Positions 20,963 through 31,919 of a stretch of DNA of 64,000 bases are shown here, piece by piece. Both the position numbers and the translations under genes were made by a program. Source of the stretch: Plotosus lineatus. Lineage: Eukaryota > Chordata > Actinopteri > Siluriformes > Plotosidae. The stretch's first letter is position 1; every line of letters starts with the position of its first letter. Location of the stretch: positions 24,979,749-25,043,748 of the forward strand of contig CM045735.1 of NCBI GenBank assembly GCA_024760905.1. Direction: 5' to 3'. The notes beneath the pieces were generated by a model. The model was not told the DNA's origin. It ran no database searches and saw nothing but the letters and a program-made list of their open reading frames with translations.

Positions 20963-22177
20963 GTTTTATTTCATAAAGAAAAACCTGTGATTGGAACATT
21001 GTCATTGTGGTCATTTTTCTTTTGTCAGTATCAGATTATACCAGTGTTCCTCTTTGCCAGCGTGCAGAATTATAAATTGTACTCTGTTGATGTGATTAAA
21101 TATGAAAAGAGACAGAGTGGAAATGCTTATAAACATATTTATGTTTTATGTAGGTTCAAAAAAATGACCAAACAGTGACCTGCTGAATTTGCACTGCTAA
21201 GCTCCTAAGACCTGATTAAAATTACATTCCTCTCTCCAAGTACTTGACTGGAAAACATTGTGCCCATCATCAGAAGGCCACCAATAACCAGGCATATGAA
21301 AATGAAAAGGAAGAAGACTAATACTATATTACTGCTGGGGTACTGTTATTCATTCAACCCAAACTGAATCAGAATTATAGTTACATTGTTGACTTAACTG
21401 GACTGCAGAATTATTTGCATCTTAGTTATTGAAATTTCTTATGACGTTAAGTGGCACTAATTTAATGATGCGTATCCTTTGAAAGTCTCTGTAATATTTT
21501 AGCTGTGATTTCATGGACGCTTAAAGTCATATTTAATAACATTTGAGTATGAAACATGCGAGTTGGCAAATTACTGACCATATTTTAGAGTCGAATTGCC
21601 TCTTATTGGAACAGAAATTGTGGAGTACTTTGAAGACCACTGTTGTAGAGTAAAATGTCCATTGTTCATACTTCTGGGAACAAAAATATGCTAGTTCAGT
21701 ACCTTTTTAGTGAGCAGTTTTTGGATGGTCTTGTAGCACAAAAAAATGAGTTATCAGTAAAGACATTACACACAACACAGACACCTTATGCTTTCATTAT
21801 TAATCAGACCGTGCTGACATGCCTTGTGTTAAGGGCACATTAATTAAAAGGGCCAATTATTACAGTTAGAGCACTCAGTGGGGAAGGCATGTGTGTGGGA
21901 GCATGCATGTATTTGAGAGTTATCCTTACACATGCGCATGTTGCTCTTTCGATAGCACCAGCAGGGATTGCTAATCAAAACATGCTGGTTAGATAGACAA
22001 CCAAAACAGGATAGAGGAAGGAAAGGAAAAAGAGTCTTCATCCAAGTTCTACAGGTTATCTGCTTCTCACTTAACAACTTCTGTATGCAGTGTGTGTTAA
22101 AACAGCTCTACTGTATTACTTTATCTCTCTCTCTTTAATCCCATTTCTATTGCTCTCTATTTTTCTCTCTTCCACAC
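20963..22177. other. Intron-like sequence, nothing recognised
   Basis: No gene or known repeat seen over about 1.2 kb. The short open frames lack motifs. Confidence 0.5.
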
Positions 22178-22180
22178 AAT

Positions 22181-22223
<43 letters not shown>

Positions 22224-22232
22224 CCTATCTAT
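22178..22232. repeat. (CTAT)n microsatellite
   Basis: About 13 CTAT units with one variant. Confidence 0.97.
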
Positions 22233-22289
22233 CAATCGGTTGAATGATTGATCGATAGATAGTCTTGCATAAAAGTCATGCAAAAAATT

Positions 22290-22740
22290 AAAAGTTCACC
22301 CCTTTTCATTATGGTTTTACATAACAGGATGCAGAAAAAAAATCATAGTTAGGAGCCAGGTGTTGCTGATTAAATGAACTTGCTTAAATAATCATCAGCT
22401 GGTGTGAGTACCTCTATTAAACAGAAGTTTTGGCAGCTTGCTGCTCTGGAATATTCAGGTGTGTGTTCAGAGGAAAGACATTGGCAATGACCTTAGACAT
22501 TTACACTGAGGAGAATTATTCACAAGAGACAATGCTCAAGACAGTTGCTAATCTCCTCAGTAATGAAAACAAATTTTCCCCAAGGACAGACCACACAGTG
22601 CTCTGAGAAATTGTAAAAACCCAAGAGCTTAAGCTAGGACTCTATAGGCCTCAGTTAGCAAGTTAAATGCCAACCTTCATGACAATACAGCTGGAAAATA
22701 ACTGACGTGTGGCTTGCTTACATTCACACAATCTACAAGC
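22290..22740 (+). pseudogene. Tc1-like element remnant, heavily decayed
   Basis: The plus strand at about 22560-22700 translates in broken pieces resembling the N-terminal HTH region of a Tc1-like transposase. The DNA words GAGAAATTGTAAAAACCCAA and AGGCCTCAGTTAGCAAGTTA are ones I associate with a common fish Tc1 family. The catalytic domain is absent and no terminal repeats are found. Confidence 0.55.
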
Positions 22741-23446
22741 CTCCTGTAACAATGGATGCATTCATGAATACCTTAAGAATTTTCTTAAATTAAAAAGAAA
22801 TCTTTTGAAGGTGTACATCAAATTCGCAACATATTCTGCAACCTCAGATTTGTTCAGGACTGTGGTAAATCCCTTTGTCTTTGTAAATTGAAAGCACATG
22901 CCAGTTGAGCTAATCAGAATAGGTAAATACCCCCTAAATCCACATAAAAAACATAGGGGCAAGTGTGCACACAAATATCCTTGAAGACAGAAGTGCTGCA
23001 ATCTTAAAGAAGGTAAAATTTTGACATTAGTTTTGGATGAGATATTCTATTGAGTAATGTGAATAGTGGATATAAAGTGCCCTTCAGCCTATAACAATTT
23101 GACCCAGCATATGGAATTATATGGACAATTTTTGGAATTTGGCTCATTCTTATTTCTTTTTAATAAGCTCCCGTACGCTGTTTATTCCATTCATTAGAAA
23201 TGTTTGTGCATACATAAACATTATTGATGTATGTCAATGAGAAGCTTGTGTTCAGCAAGAAGCTCTGTATGTGATATGGGAGTATTTTAGTTGAGAACAT
23301 CTATTGTTGTCTAATTTGGACTTACTTTGCATGTGGTGTCTATTTCTCTGATAATGTTATATAGGCAAGCAACAGGAACAACATCCTCCCTTGACCACAA
23401 GCTATTTATGTTCAATATAGGAGAGTTTGAAATAATGCCTGATCAG
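22741..23446. other. No gene or recognisable repeat
   Basis: AT-rich sequence with no supported feature. Confidence 0.45.
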
Positions 23447-23650
23447 TAGATTTAGCTCAGTTGGTAGAGCGTCCGCTTTATCCTCCAGAAGGTCGAAGTT
23501 CGAATCCGGCCGCGTCATATCATGAGACGTTAAAATTTGGGAGTTGTTGCTTCCTGCTTGGCACTCAGCATCAAAAGGATAGAACAAGGCAACAACTGGT
23601 GTCGTACAGTGGTGACTGATATACTTAATAAGGTATGGTAAAATAAATCA
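23447..23650 (+). mobile_element. SINE-C, tRNA-derived, possibly MetaSINE-like
   Basis: The head has a good D-arm (GCTCAGTTGGTAGAGC) and T-loop (GTTCGAATCC). A non-tRNA body follows: CATGAGACGTTAAAAT, TGCTTCCTGCTTGGC, CTCAGCATCAAAAGGATAGA. I associate this body with a SINE superfamily widespread in animals (MetaSINE type). The tail is A/T-rich. Single copy in the window. Confidence 0.6.
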
Positions 23651-23879
23651 AATAAAAACTGTCCATAGTGTTCATTGCTAAGAACTTGTCTCAGATAAAA
23701 AAAATGTTTGTGAATACCAGAAAAGTGTGGAAGTGAGAGTTAAGAACAAATTCTAGGCTCAAATGTTCTTTTTGAGAATTGAATCCAAAGTACAAATTTT
23801 GACTTTAATGTACAGGACCACATTTCAGACCGTGGGTATGCATTTCTAAATGCTCATTCAGAAATAGAATAGTTAAGAC

Positions 23880-25200
23880 ATCTATGTTATGGCTGGCACT
23901 ATCACTGGTCTTTTACAATCAAACTTCAACGCAGTAAAAGAAGAAGATTATCGTAAGGCTGGCAAGACATGTTACAATGATATACTGCATGTAATGAAGG
24001 TTGGTCATATCACGGCTGCCCACTGGTGTCCCACAAGGCTAAGTATTTGACATACTTGTGTTCTCTCTAAATGCTCAATCTTTTGGTTAGGTCATACCTC
24101 ATGTGAGCTTTGGTATACTGTACAGATGGCACCTATCTCAACTTTTTCCCCCCTTTCTTCAGACAATCATATCTCCACTAAGATCTCTGCATATTTGGAA
24201 GGCATATCATTATCTTAAACCTAATCCCAGCAAAATTGAACTGCTGCTCAATTTGGGTAATTCAGCCCCATGTCAGAATATTGTGATCTCTTTTTCTCCC
24301 CAGTTTGGTTGTATCCAATTCCCACCCATCAAGTATTGGCTTCCCTGTTATGCGACCAGCACCGACCAGAGAGAGACAAAAGCATGCACATGTCCCCTCC
24401 ATGACATTCAATGCTAGCCACTTGCCTCCTTTCAAACTACACCACATGTGTATTTGGAGACGGTCTAACACACTCAAAAGGAAAGCTCTATCTGCCCCCT
24501 CATACAAATGAGCACACATGATGCCCATGATTGGCTGGCGATTGTTGTGAATGACAAAGAAGTGAGCATATGCCATTCCTCCCGCCCATGACAGCGCGAC
24601 CAATTAGCTCCCATGGACTCCAAGCTACAGATGGTCGTGGCATTAAACTAGATTCAAATGTGATCTCCTGAAATATTTTTCTGATCACATCTTTCATACA
24701 TCCTTGGGCAAACAATGACTTGTTGTTTTCTTCTCACATTGCTAATATGAAATTATGTCTGAAATTATTCCTCCTTTATAAATTCTTTTAAAATATTGAT
24801 CTATCCACTGGCTTTATAAGACACCTGCATCAGATTTTAAATTCATGCTTGCCAACAAAGGCAAAAAGAGAAATGATCCCAGATTACTTATCAAGACCCT
24901 CACTACGCTACAGTCCCGATGACCTTCTTCTAGCACTGCTCAACTAGTCCCACCATTATTCAGTGTACAAAGAGGGTGTTCACCAAAACGGCAAGCTTCT
25001 CTGTTCTTCCACTGAAAACTTCCCCTAGATGTTCGAACAGCTGAGTCACTTGAAGTATTCAAAAGGACTTAAACTGTATTGTCTGCATGCTTTTCTTATT
25101 TTATTACCTGCCCAGGTTTTTACACTGATGGTATTCTTCATCCAATGTACCCAATGCTATGCATAATGCATAAAATCATCTGCCAAATGCTACAAATTAG
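23880..25200 (+). mobile_element. L2-clade LINE, RT to 3' end, decayed (L2 copy 1)
   Basis: The DNA around 24025-24260 encodes, in drifting frames, the L2 motif TGVPQG and then YLKPNPSKIELLL. The C-terminal region resumes after an insertion (24291-24658), with RPSLRYSPDDLLLA-like residues near 24900. It ends ATCTGCCAAATGCTACAAAT near 25195, the usual L2 3' end. The catalytic YADD box is unrecognisable. Confidence 0.7.
24291..24658. mobile_element. Unclassified 368-bp insertion in L2
   Basis: The L2 sequence is interrupted, and the interruption is bounded by TGTGATCTC at 24282-24290 and 24659-24667. GC content is higher than the surroundings, with no terminal inverted repeat and no coding pattern. 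A retroposon is possible; the class is unknown. Confidence 0.5.
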
Positions 25201-25207
25201 CAGGCGT

Positions 25208-25208
<1 letters not shown>

Positions 25209-25298
<90 letters not shown>
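25209..25298. repeat. (CA)n and (GA)n compound microsatellite at an L2 3' end
   Basis: CA run 25209-25253, a short spacer, then GA run 25264-25298, starting right after the L2 end. Confidence 0.97.
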
Positions 25299-26849
25299 AT
25301 CATGTGCTAAAACAAGGTTTTTATTTGGTAAACATGTTATTATATGAAAGCAATTGTCACTACTGCCCATGAGAAACGAAAAAGTTAAATAATCTTTCAT
25401 TCTACAGAATCTTTAAACATGTATCATATTTTCTAAAGCAAGCAATGTCAGCCAGACTTTTATGCCACAACTCTGATGAGAACATATGCATTATCCCAAA
25501 CCCTACATATCTGACCTGTGCCTATATAATCTAATTTGGTTGCTATAGTCCGAACAAGAACCATTAATGCTTCTGCCATTGTCTCATGTGGTGCTAGCCA
25601 CAGTGCCAATAAACAAACCTGAGTGAAGTACACTGCACATAAATTATTCAAAAGCTGAGATGGCAATTATGGCCATGAGCACAACAAACATTAATATTTT
25701 ATGAGGGCTAAACAAACCTCCAAGTGAATCAGAAAAAGGAGAGTCAGAGAGAATGAGTGAGACAGTTGGAGAGAGATAAAGGGAGAGTATAAAGCTCTTA
25801 ATAGTCTTTTTATGATTGGCTCTTGGATTCATCTCTTTGCTGTTATCTCACTTTTCTCAGCAATCCCTTCTCTTCTCTCCTTTACTGGCTAATTTAAGGG
25901 ACCAACCAGGAGATACTTCACCACATCAACTTAGGTTCTCAACACAGGGCCATTGGAGATGTGTCAGCAATAAAAAAAAGACACAAATAATCTTACAAAC
26001 ACACTGAGGCGATTATGATAAGGAATGTGGAAATCAGTGTATAGTACACCAGTGTATCACCGATAATAAAAAAAAAGTAATGCTTCAGTGCTAAAAGCAA
26101 AACAAGGAATACAATTTTGTATGTGTCCTTATGTTTTGCATAAAGAGCAAGATAAAATATTCACTTTTTTCCCCTCTGAGCAGAATGCATTCAAAACACA
26201 TATCTTCAAAGGAAGTTTATTAAATGTGTCAGATATGTGACAGAAATTCAATAAATGTTATTGTTCATGGATTACATTATTTTAAATATTAAGATAGCAA
26301 ATTGTGATTTATTAGTATGTTTAAAATCCTACAAACATTATTAAAAAAGAGAATGAGTTATTGTGGCTTCTACAATTTTATGTAAATTGGTGTTTGAGAA
26401 GAGAGAACGGAAGACAGAAAAAATAACACATGGGAATATTATTTTACATAAGAAACAATTCATATGCAGCACTGGTAATTGATCATCCCAGTGTAGCAGC
26501 ACAGACCTGTCAGTCAAAACACAGAGACCCTGGAGATATGGAAATCCAGTATAAAATACATTCACCTGAATTATGTATATGATCATAATTAGGTTTATAA
26601 GGTCATAGTTGCAAGAGCAATTTGATGAGCACTCATTGTACTGATACCCTCTATAAACAGCAGGATACAATTGCACTGTTTTTGTTCTTTTTTTACTTGT
26701 CACAACCAGTCTTAAAAAGAAAGAAAGAAATAAAAAGTGAGAAATATATATTTTTCAGATTATTTTACAATGCAAGAATTCACGGTTGTCTGTGATTGGC
26801 ACGATTCAAACGTGTGTTCTTTCAATGTGTGATACCACTTAGTATATGT
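25299..26849. other. Intron-like sequence, nothing recognised
   Basis: About 1.5 kb of AT-rich sequence with no repeat or gene pattern that I can support. Confidence 0.45.
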
Positions 26850-26930
26850 TTATAGGGTGGGAGGAAACCAGAGAACCCATGCAAACATTAGAAAACATGC
26901 GAAAGTTCACACATACCCCTTTGCCATCAA
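26850..26930 (-). mobile_element. SINE-B fragment
   Basis: The plus strand shows GGTGGGAGGAAACCAGAGAA and CCCATGCAAAC, the reverse of the SINE-B middle. Short and diverged. Confidence 0.4.
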
Positions 26931-27120
26931 CAAGGAATTTACTTCCGAAATGCATTCTGGCCCATACACCAAATTTTGAAGCCATCTGTACACTTTAATA
27001 TTTTAACATCAGACATTTTCACTTTACGTCAGACACCAACAATTTATTAGATATTCTGTTCTATTTGGAGAACCTGGATTATATCAAAACAGAAATTACC
27101 AAAAATAAATAAATAATAAG

Positions 27121-27460
27121 AGGCAGTGGTGGTCTGGTGGTAGGGGGCTGTATTAGTGAGCCCAAGGTCAAGGGTTCAAGCCCCACTCTCAATGGGTTGT
27201 CACTGCTGCCCCCAGTGAATCTAAGTGGGTTATAAAAGCCAGCCATGTCTGTCAATGTCTATGGTAAGAGGCATGTAAAAGAACCATTGCTGCTTTCCAT
27301 CAAGAGTATGCTGCATAGTCATCAGCGTGCTATTGCCCTGTGATGGTGTGTTAAGCTGTACAGGGTATACTCTGCCCTCAACTAGCTGAGACGGGGGCCG
27401 CTATAACCATGACCCTAATTAGTAGGATTAAGCGGTTCAGAATATGAATGAATGATGAAA
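27121..27460 (+). mobile_element. SINE-A2: SINE-A head and body with SINE-B-type tail
   Basis: The head GGCAGTGGTGGTCTGGTGGT and the body (GGTTGTCACTGCTGCCCC, GTAAAAGAACCATTGCTGC) are SINE-A. From about 27345 the sequence follows the SINE-B 3' half (CCTGTGATGG, AGCTGTACAGGGTATACTCT, TTAGTAGGATTAAGCGGTTC), ending in GAATGAATGATG. The same chimera recurs at 51196-51540. Confidence 0.85.
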
Positions 27461-27739
27461 CAATTTAATGTTTTGTTAAAATGGTTCATTAAATCAGAAT
27501 AATTAAAGATCAAAGAACATAAATTAAATAATATTATTTATTTGGATGATTGTATAGTGTGAGGCAAATTTTCCCGCAAGAAATAATGGAGAACCTATCA
27601 ATACATTCGACCCCGAAACACCCTCCCCACACACACACAAACGCATGTTACCCAGCAAAAAATGTAGTTTTATGGAAGGTAAAACATAAATGACAAGCCT
27701 TTATACATTCTAAATCAAAATGAAAACAGGTAATACAAT
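27461..27739. other. No gene or recognisable repeat
   Basis: Short AT-rich interval before the Tigger element. Confidence 0.4.
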
Positions 27740-27980
27740 CACTAACTGAGTTTTGGCATACTGTATGCAAGTGACGACCACCCATACTTATGACCACGTC
27801 CAGCAGATGCCTATTATTAGTCTATGTCTGGCAGCACAGCGCATAAGATAGTTGTGGCAGCACAGCATCCCAGCATCTCACACTCACAGCATTCTACCAC
27901 TTCACTCAGTGACTAGATATCGTCACATTAACATCTCTTTTGCATTGCAATTCTACATTCATTTACTGTATACCGTTACC

Positions 27981-30900
27981 ATGGCTCCCAAGAGGAAGTC
28001 TGATTCATCAGATGGCAATTCTACCAAGAAAGCAAGGAAGGCACTGTCTTTGGAGATGAAGATGAAAGTGCTAAAGCAGTATGAAAAAAAGTAAATTCCA
28101 TCACTCGAGATCTCAATCTCTTCCACTTCACGGTGTCTACAATTTTGAAGGACAAGGACCGCATTAAGGAACCATTGAAAGCAGCAGCCCCAATTAAGTC
28201 AACTATCAATGCACCCGTGAGGGGGGGCACAAGCCAGTGTTCACCCTCATGCTGATCCCAAGCCCGGATAAATGCAGAGGATTGCGTCAGGAAGGGCATC
28301 CTGAGTAAAAGAAATGCCACATAAAACATGCAAGTCAAAAATACAAATCCTATACCGGATCGGTCGAGGCCCAGGTTAACAACGACCGCCATCAGTGCTG
28401 TTAACCAACAGGATGCTGGTGGAAATTGGACTACTGTTGGGTCAAAGAAGTAGAGGTTGAAGAAGGAGAGGTGGGAGGAATGTCCGTAGGCAGCGAGAGA
28501 AGAGGAAAGGCATGAGTCTAGGACTGAGAGTAGGGACTTTGAATGTTGGAACTACGACAGGAAAAGGTAGAGTGCTGACTGACATGATGCAGAGGAGGAA
28601 GGAGGAAGGTACTGTGTGTTCAGGAGACCAGGTGGAAAAGTAGCAAGGAGCTACTAGCTTAGGAGCAGGGTTTAAGCTTTTTTTTCATGGTGTGGATGGG
28701 AAGAGAAATGGAGCAGGAGTCATATTGAAGGAGGGGTTTGTCAGGAATGTTCTAGAAGTGAAAAGAGTGTCAGACAGAGTGATGAGTCTCAAGTTGGAAA
28801 TTGAAGGTGTGATGTTCAATGTTGTTAGTGCTTATGCCCCACAGGCAGGATGTGAGGTAGAAGAGAAGGAGAGATTCTGGAGTGAGTTAGATGGAGTGAT
28901 GCAGAGTACCCCCAGAAGTGAAAGAGTGGTCATTGGAGCAGACTTCAATGGACATGTTGGTGCAGGCAACAGAGGGGATGAGGAAGTGATGGGCAGGTAT
29001 GGTATCCAAGACAGGAACACAGAAGGACAGATGTTGATAGGTTTTGCGAAAAGGATGGAAATGGCTGTGGTGAATGCTTTCTTCCAGAAGAGACAGGATC
29101 ATAGGGTGACTTATAAAAGCAAAGGTGGGAGCAAACAGGTGGACTACATCCTGTTTGGGCGATGTAATTTGAAGGAATAATAGTTGCATACAGCATAAGA
29201 TGGTGGTGTGCAGGATAATGCTGATGGTGAGGAAGGTCAAGAAGGTAAAGGCAGAGCAGAAGACAAAGTGGTGGAAGCTGAAAAAGGAAGAGTGTTGTGT
29301 TGTCTTCAAGGAGGAGTTGAAACAGGCTTTGTGTGGTCAGGAAGTGCTTCCAGATGACTGGACAACAACAGCTAATGTGATCAGGGAGACAGGTAGGAGA
29401 GTGCTTGATGTGTCATCTGGAAGGAAAGTAGACAAGGAGACTTGGTGGTGGAATAAGGAGGTGCAAGAGTGTGTAAAGGAAGAGGTTAGCTAAGAAGAAG
29501 TGGGACAGTGAGAGGACCAAAGAGCGAAAATAGGAGTACAGGGAGACAGCATAAGGTGAAGAGAGTGGTGTCAAAGGTCAAACAGAGGGCGTATGATGAC
29601 TTGTATGCTAGGTTGGACAGTAAGGAGGGAGAAAATGATTCATACAGGTTGGCACAGCAGAGAAATAGAGATGGGAAGGACGTGCAGCAAGTTAGAGTGA
29701 CTAAGGACAGAGTGGGAAATGTATTGACTGATGACAGAAGTGTGCTGGGAAGATGGAAAGAGTACTTTGAAGAGCTGATGAATTAGGAAAATGAGAGAGA
29801 AAAAGAGTAGAAGAATTGACCGTTGAGGAGCAGGAAGTGGGAAAGATTAGTAAGGGTGAAGTGAGGAGGGCATTGAAGAGGATGAAGAGTGGAAAGGCAG
29901 TTGGTCCTGATGATATACCTGTGGCGGTATGGAAGTGTCTAGGAGAGGTAGCAGTAGATTTTCTGACAAGAACATTCAATAAGGGGTTAGAGAATGAGAG
30001 GATGCCGGAGGAATGGAGGAGAAGTGTTCTGGTTCCCATTTTTAAGAACAAGGGAGACGTGCAGTGTTGTGGCAACTACAGGGGGATAAAGTTGATGAGC
30101 CATACGATGATGTTATGGGAAAGAATAGTGTAAGCTCAACTAAGGGCAGAGGTCAGCATTTGTGAACAACAGTTTGGTTTCATGCCAAGAAAGAGCACCA
30201 CAGATGCAGTGTTTGCTTTGAGGATGTTAATAGAGAAGTACAGAGAAGATCAGAAGGAGCTGTACTGTGCCTTTTATGGATCAGGAGAAAGCATATGACA
30301 GGGTGCTGAGAGAGGAACTGTGGTGTTGCATGAGCAAGTCTGGAGTGGTAGAGAAGTATGTTAGAGTGGTGCAGGACATGTATGAGACATGTAAGACAGA
30401 GGTGAGGTGTGCTGTTGGTGTGACCGAAGAGTTCAAGGTGGAGGTGGGACTGCATCAAGGGTTAGTTCTGAGCCCCTTCTTGTTTGCTATGGTGATGGAC
30501 AGGCTGACAGAGGTTAGACAAGATTCCCCATGGACTATGATGTTTGCAGATGACTTTGTGATCTGTAGTGAGAGCAGAGAACAAGTGCAGGAAAATCTAG
30601 AGAGCTGGAAGGAGAGGAATGAAGGTTAGCCTCAGTAAGTCAGACTACATGTGTGTGAACGACAAGGACCCAAGAGGAATGGTGAGGTTACAGGGAGCAG
30701 AGATAAAGAAGGTGGAGGATTTTAAGTACTTAGGCTCAACAATCCAGAGCAACAGAGAGTGTGGAAAAGAGGTGAAGAAGCGTGTGCATGCAGGTTGGAA
30801 TGGTTGGAGAAAAGTGTTCGGGGTGATGTGAACAGGAAGGTATCAGCAAGAATGAAAAGAAAAGTGTACAAGATGATGTTGAGGCCAGCAATGTTGTATG

Positions 30901-31480
30901 GCTTAGAAACAGTGGCCCTGGGGAAAACACAAGAGGCAGAGCTCAAGGTAGCAGAGATGAAAATGTTGAGGTTCTTTTTGGGAGTAACAAGGATGGATAG
31001 GACCAGGAATGAGTACATCAGAGGGACAGTACATGTAAGAGGTTTTGGGGATGGTTTGGACATGTACAGAGGAGGGATAGTGAATATATTGGTAGTAGGA
31101 TGCTGAGGTTGAAACTACCAGGCAGAAGGCTGAGATGAAGACCAAAGAGAAGATTTATGGATGTGGTGAAGGAGGACATGAAGGTAGTTGGTGTAAGAGA
31201 AGAAGATGCAGAGGAAAGGGTGAGATGGAGGCAGATGATTCGCTGCGACGACCCCTGAAGGGAACCGCCGAAAGGAAAAGAAGATCTTCACAAAACAGTG
31301 TGAAGGACCGATTGCAGAGATGGAAAAGTTGATATACACGTGGTTGGAAGATAAAAAAGCAAAGAAATGTGAAAGTGATGGTGTGAGCAGTGCAAAGTAA
31401 GTTTATTTTGCATGTTGAAAGGGTTTGCAGGTGAAGAGTACACTTCACAAGAATTCCTAGCGAGTGCTGGGTGGTTTCGT
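27981..31480 (+). pseudogene. Tigger-like transposase, split by RTE-A insertion
   Basis: The start MAPKRKSDSSDGNSTKKARK at 27981 is the classic N-terminus of Tigger/TIGD transposases (a pogo-superfamily DDE enzyme with two CENP-B-like HTH domains). The first HTH follows with a frame slip (SLEMKMKVLKQYEKK, then STILKDKDRIKEPLK). The gene is cut at 28207. It continues after RTE-A at 31284 with TKQCEGPIAEMEKL and TWLEDKKAKKCE, then reaches a stop near 31396. The catalytic domain is absent, so this is a decayed or internally deleted copy even without the LINE. Confidence 0.88.
28208..31283 (+). mobile_element. RTE-A LINE, near full length, decayed (copy 5), inside Tigger
   Basis: 5' end AATGCACCCGTGAGG and 3' end CGACCCCTGAAGGGAACCGC with an AAGAAG tail. 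The endonuclease frame at 28692-29180 has DGKRNGAGVILKEG, YAPQAGCE, VIGADFNGHVG and QVDYILFG. The RT is in pieces: 29816-30133 SGKAVGPDDIP; 30267-30629 QEKAYDRV and the catalytic FADDFVICSE; 30759-31106. Several frameshifts and a deletion near 31045 inactivate it. Confidence 0.93.
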
Positions 31481-31574
31481 TGTGTTAAATATCCCACTTA
31501 TGACCTATCTGACTTATGACCGGCTGGTCAGAATCGCTTTAGGTTGTAACTCGGATAGTGAGTGCATATCAAAT

Positions 31575-31912
31575 TCCTCTTTTCTTTTGGGCTGTTCCTT
31601 TTCTCAGGGGTTGCCACAGTGAATCATTGCATGTTTGATTTGGCATCGGTTTTTACATCGGATGCCCTTCCTGACACAACCCTTAGCAGGGGGCAGAAAC
31701 ACACTGATGGCTATGCAGCCTACTCTTGACGAAAGTCAGCAGTGGTTCTTTTACATGTCTCTCACAATAGACAGTTAGAGACATGGCTGCCTTTGATAAC
31801 CCAGTTAGCTCTACTGTGGGGACAGTGACAAGCTTGTGGAGAATGGGACTCGAGCCCCCAACCCTAGGATCAGCGATCCAGTGCCTTTTACCACGCGGCC
31901 CCCACCGCCCCT
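31575..31912 (-). mobile_element. SINE-A1 with RTE-A-type tail
   Basis: On the minus strand from 31912: tRNA-like head (B box GGGCTCGAGTCCC) and the SINE-A body. The tail starts GGGTTGTGTCAGGAAGGGCA (RTE-A 5' UTR piece), passes through ATGCCAAATCAAACATGC, and ends ATTCACTGTGGCAACCCCTG with AAAAGAAAAG (RTE-A 3' end). It has the same architecture as 18805-19157, which shows the fused tail is a family property. Confidence 0.9.
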
Positions 31913-31919
31913 GTATATA

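Larger units (their letters stand above)
27740..31560 (+). mobile_element. Tigger/pogo transposon interrupted by RTE-A
   Basis: The transposase gene starts at 27981 and resumes at 31284 after the RTE-A insertion. The words CATACTTATGACC (left, near 27785) and TGACTTATGACCGG (right, near 31510) may belong to its terminal repeats. I could not fix the exact ends or a TA duplication. Confidence 0.7.

Noticed and set aside
20718..20990. Open frames across GT/CA tracts here and at 3616, 8068 and 25079
   Set aside because: The translations are mostly dipeptide repeats from microsatellites, which lack stops by composition.
23453..23520. A functional tRNA gene (D-arm and T-loop motifs)
   Set aside because: The anticodon and acceptor stems do not pair properly, and SINE-type body sequence continues directly after the T-loop. 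It is better read as the head of a SINE.
27981..28094. Domesticated TIGD host gene
   Set aside because: The frame is broken soon after the first HTH, interrupted by a LINE, and lacks the catalytic domain. It is a transposon remnant.
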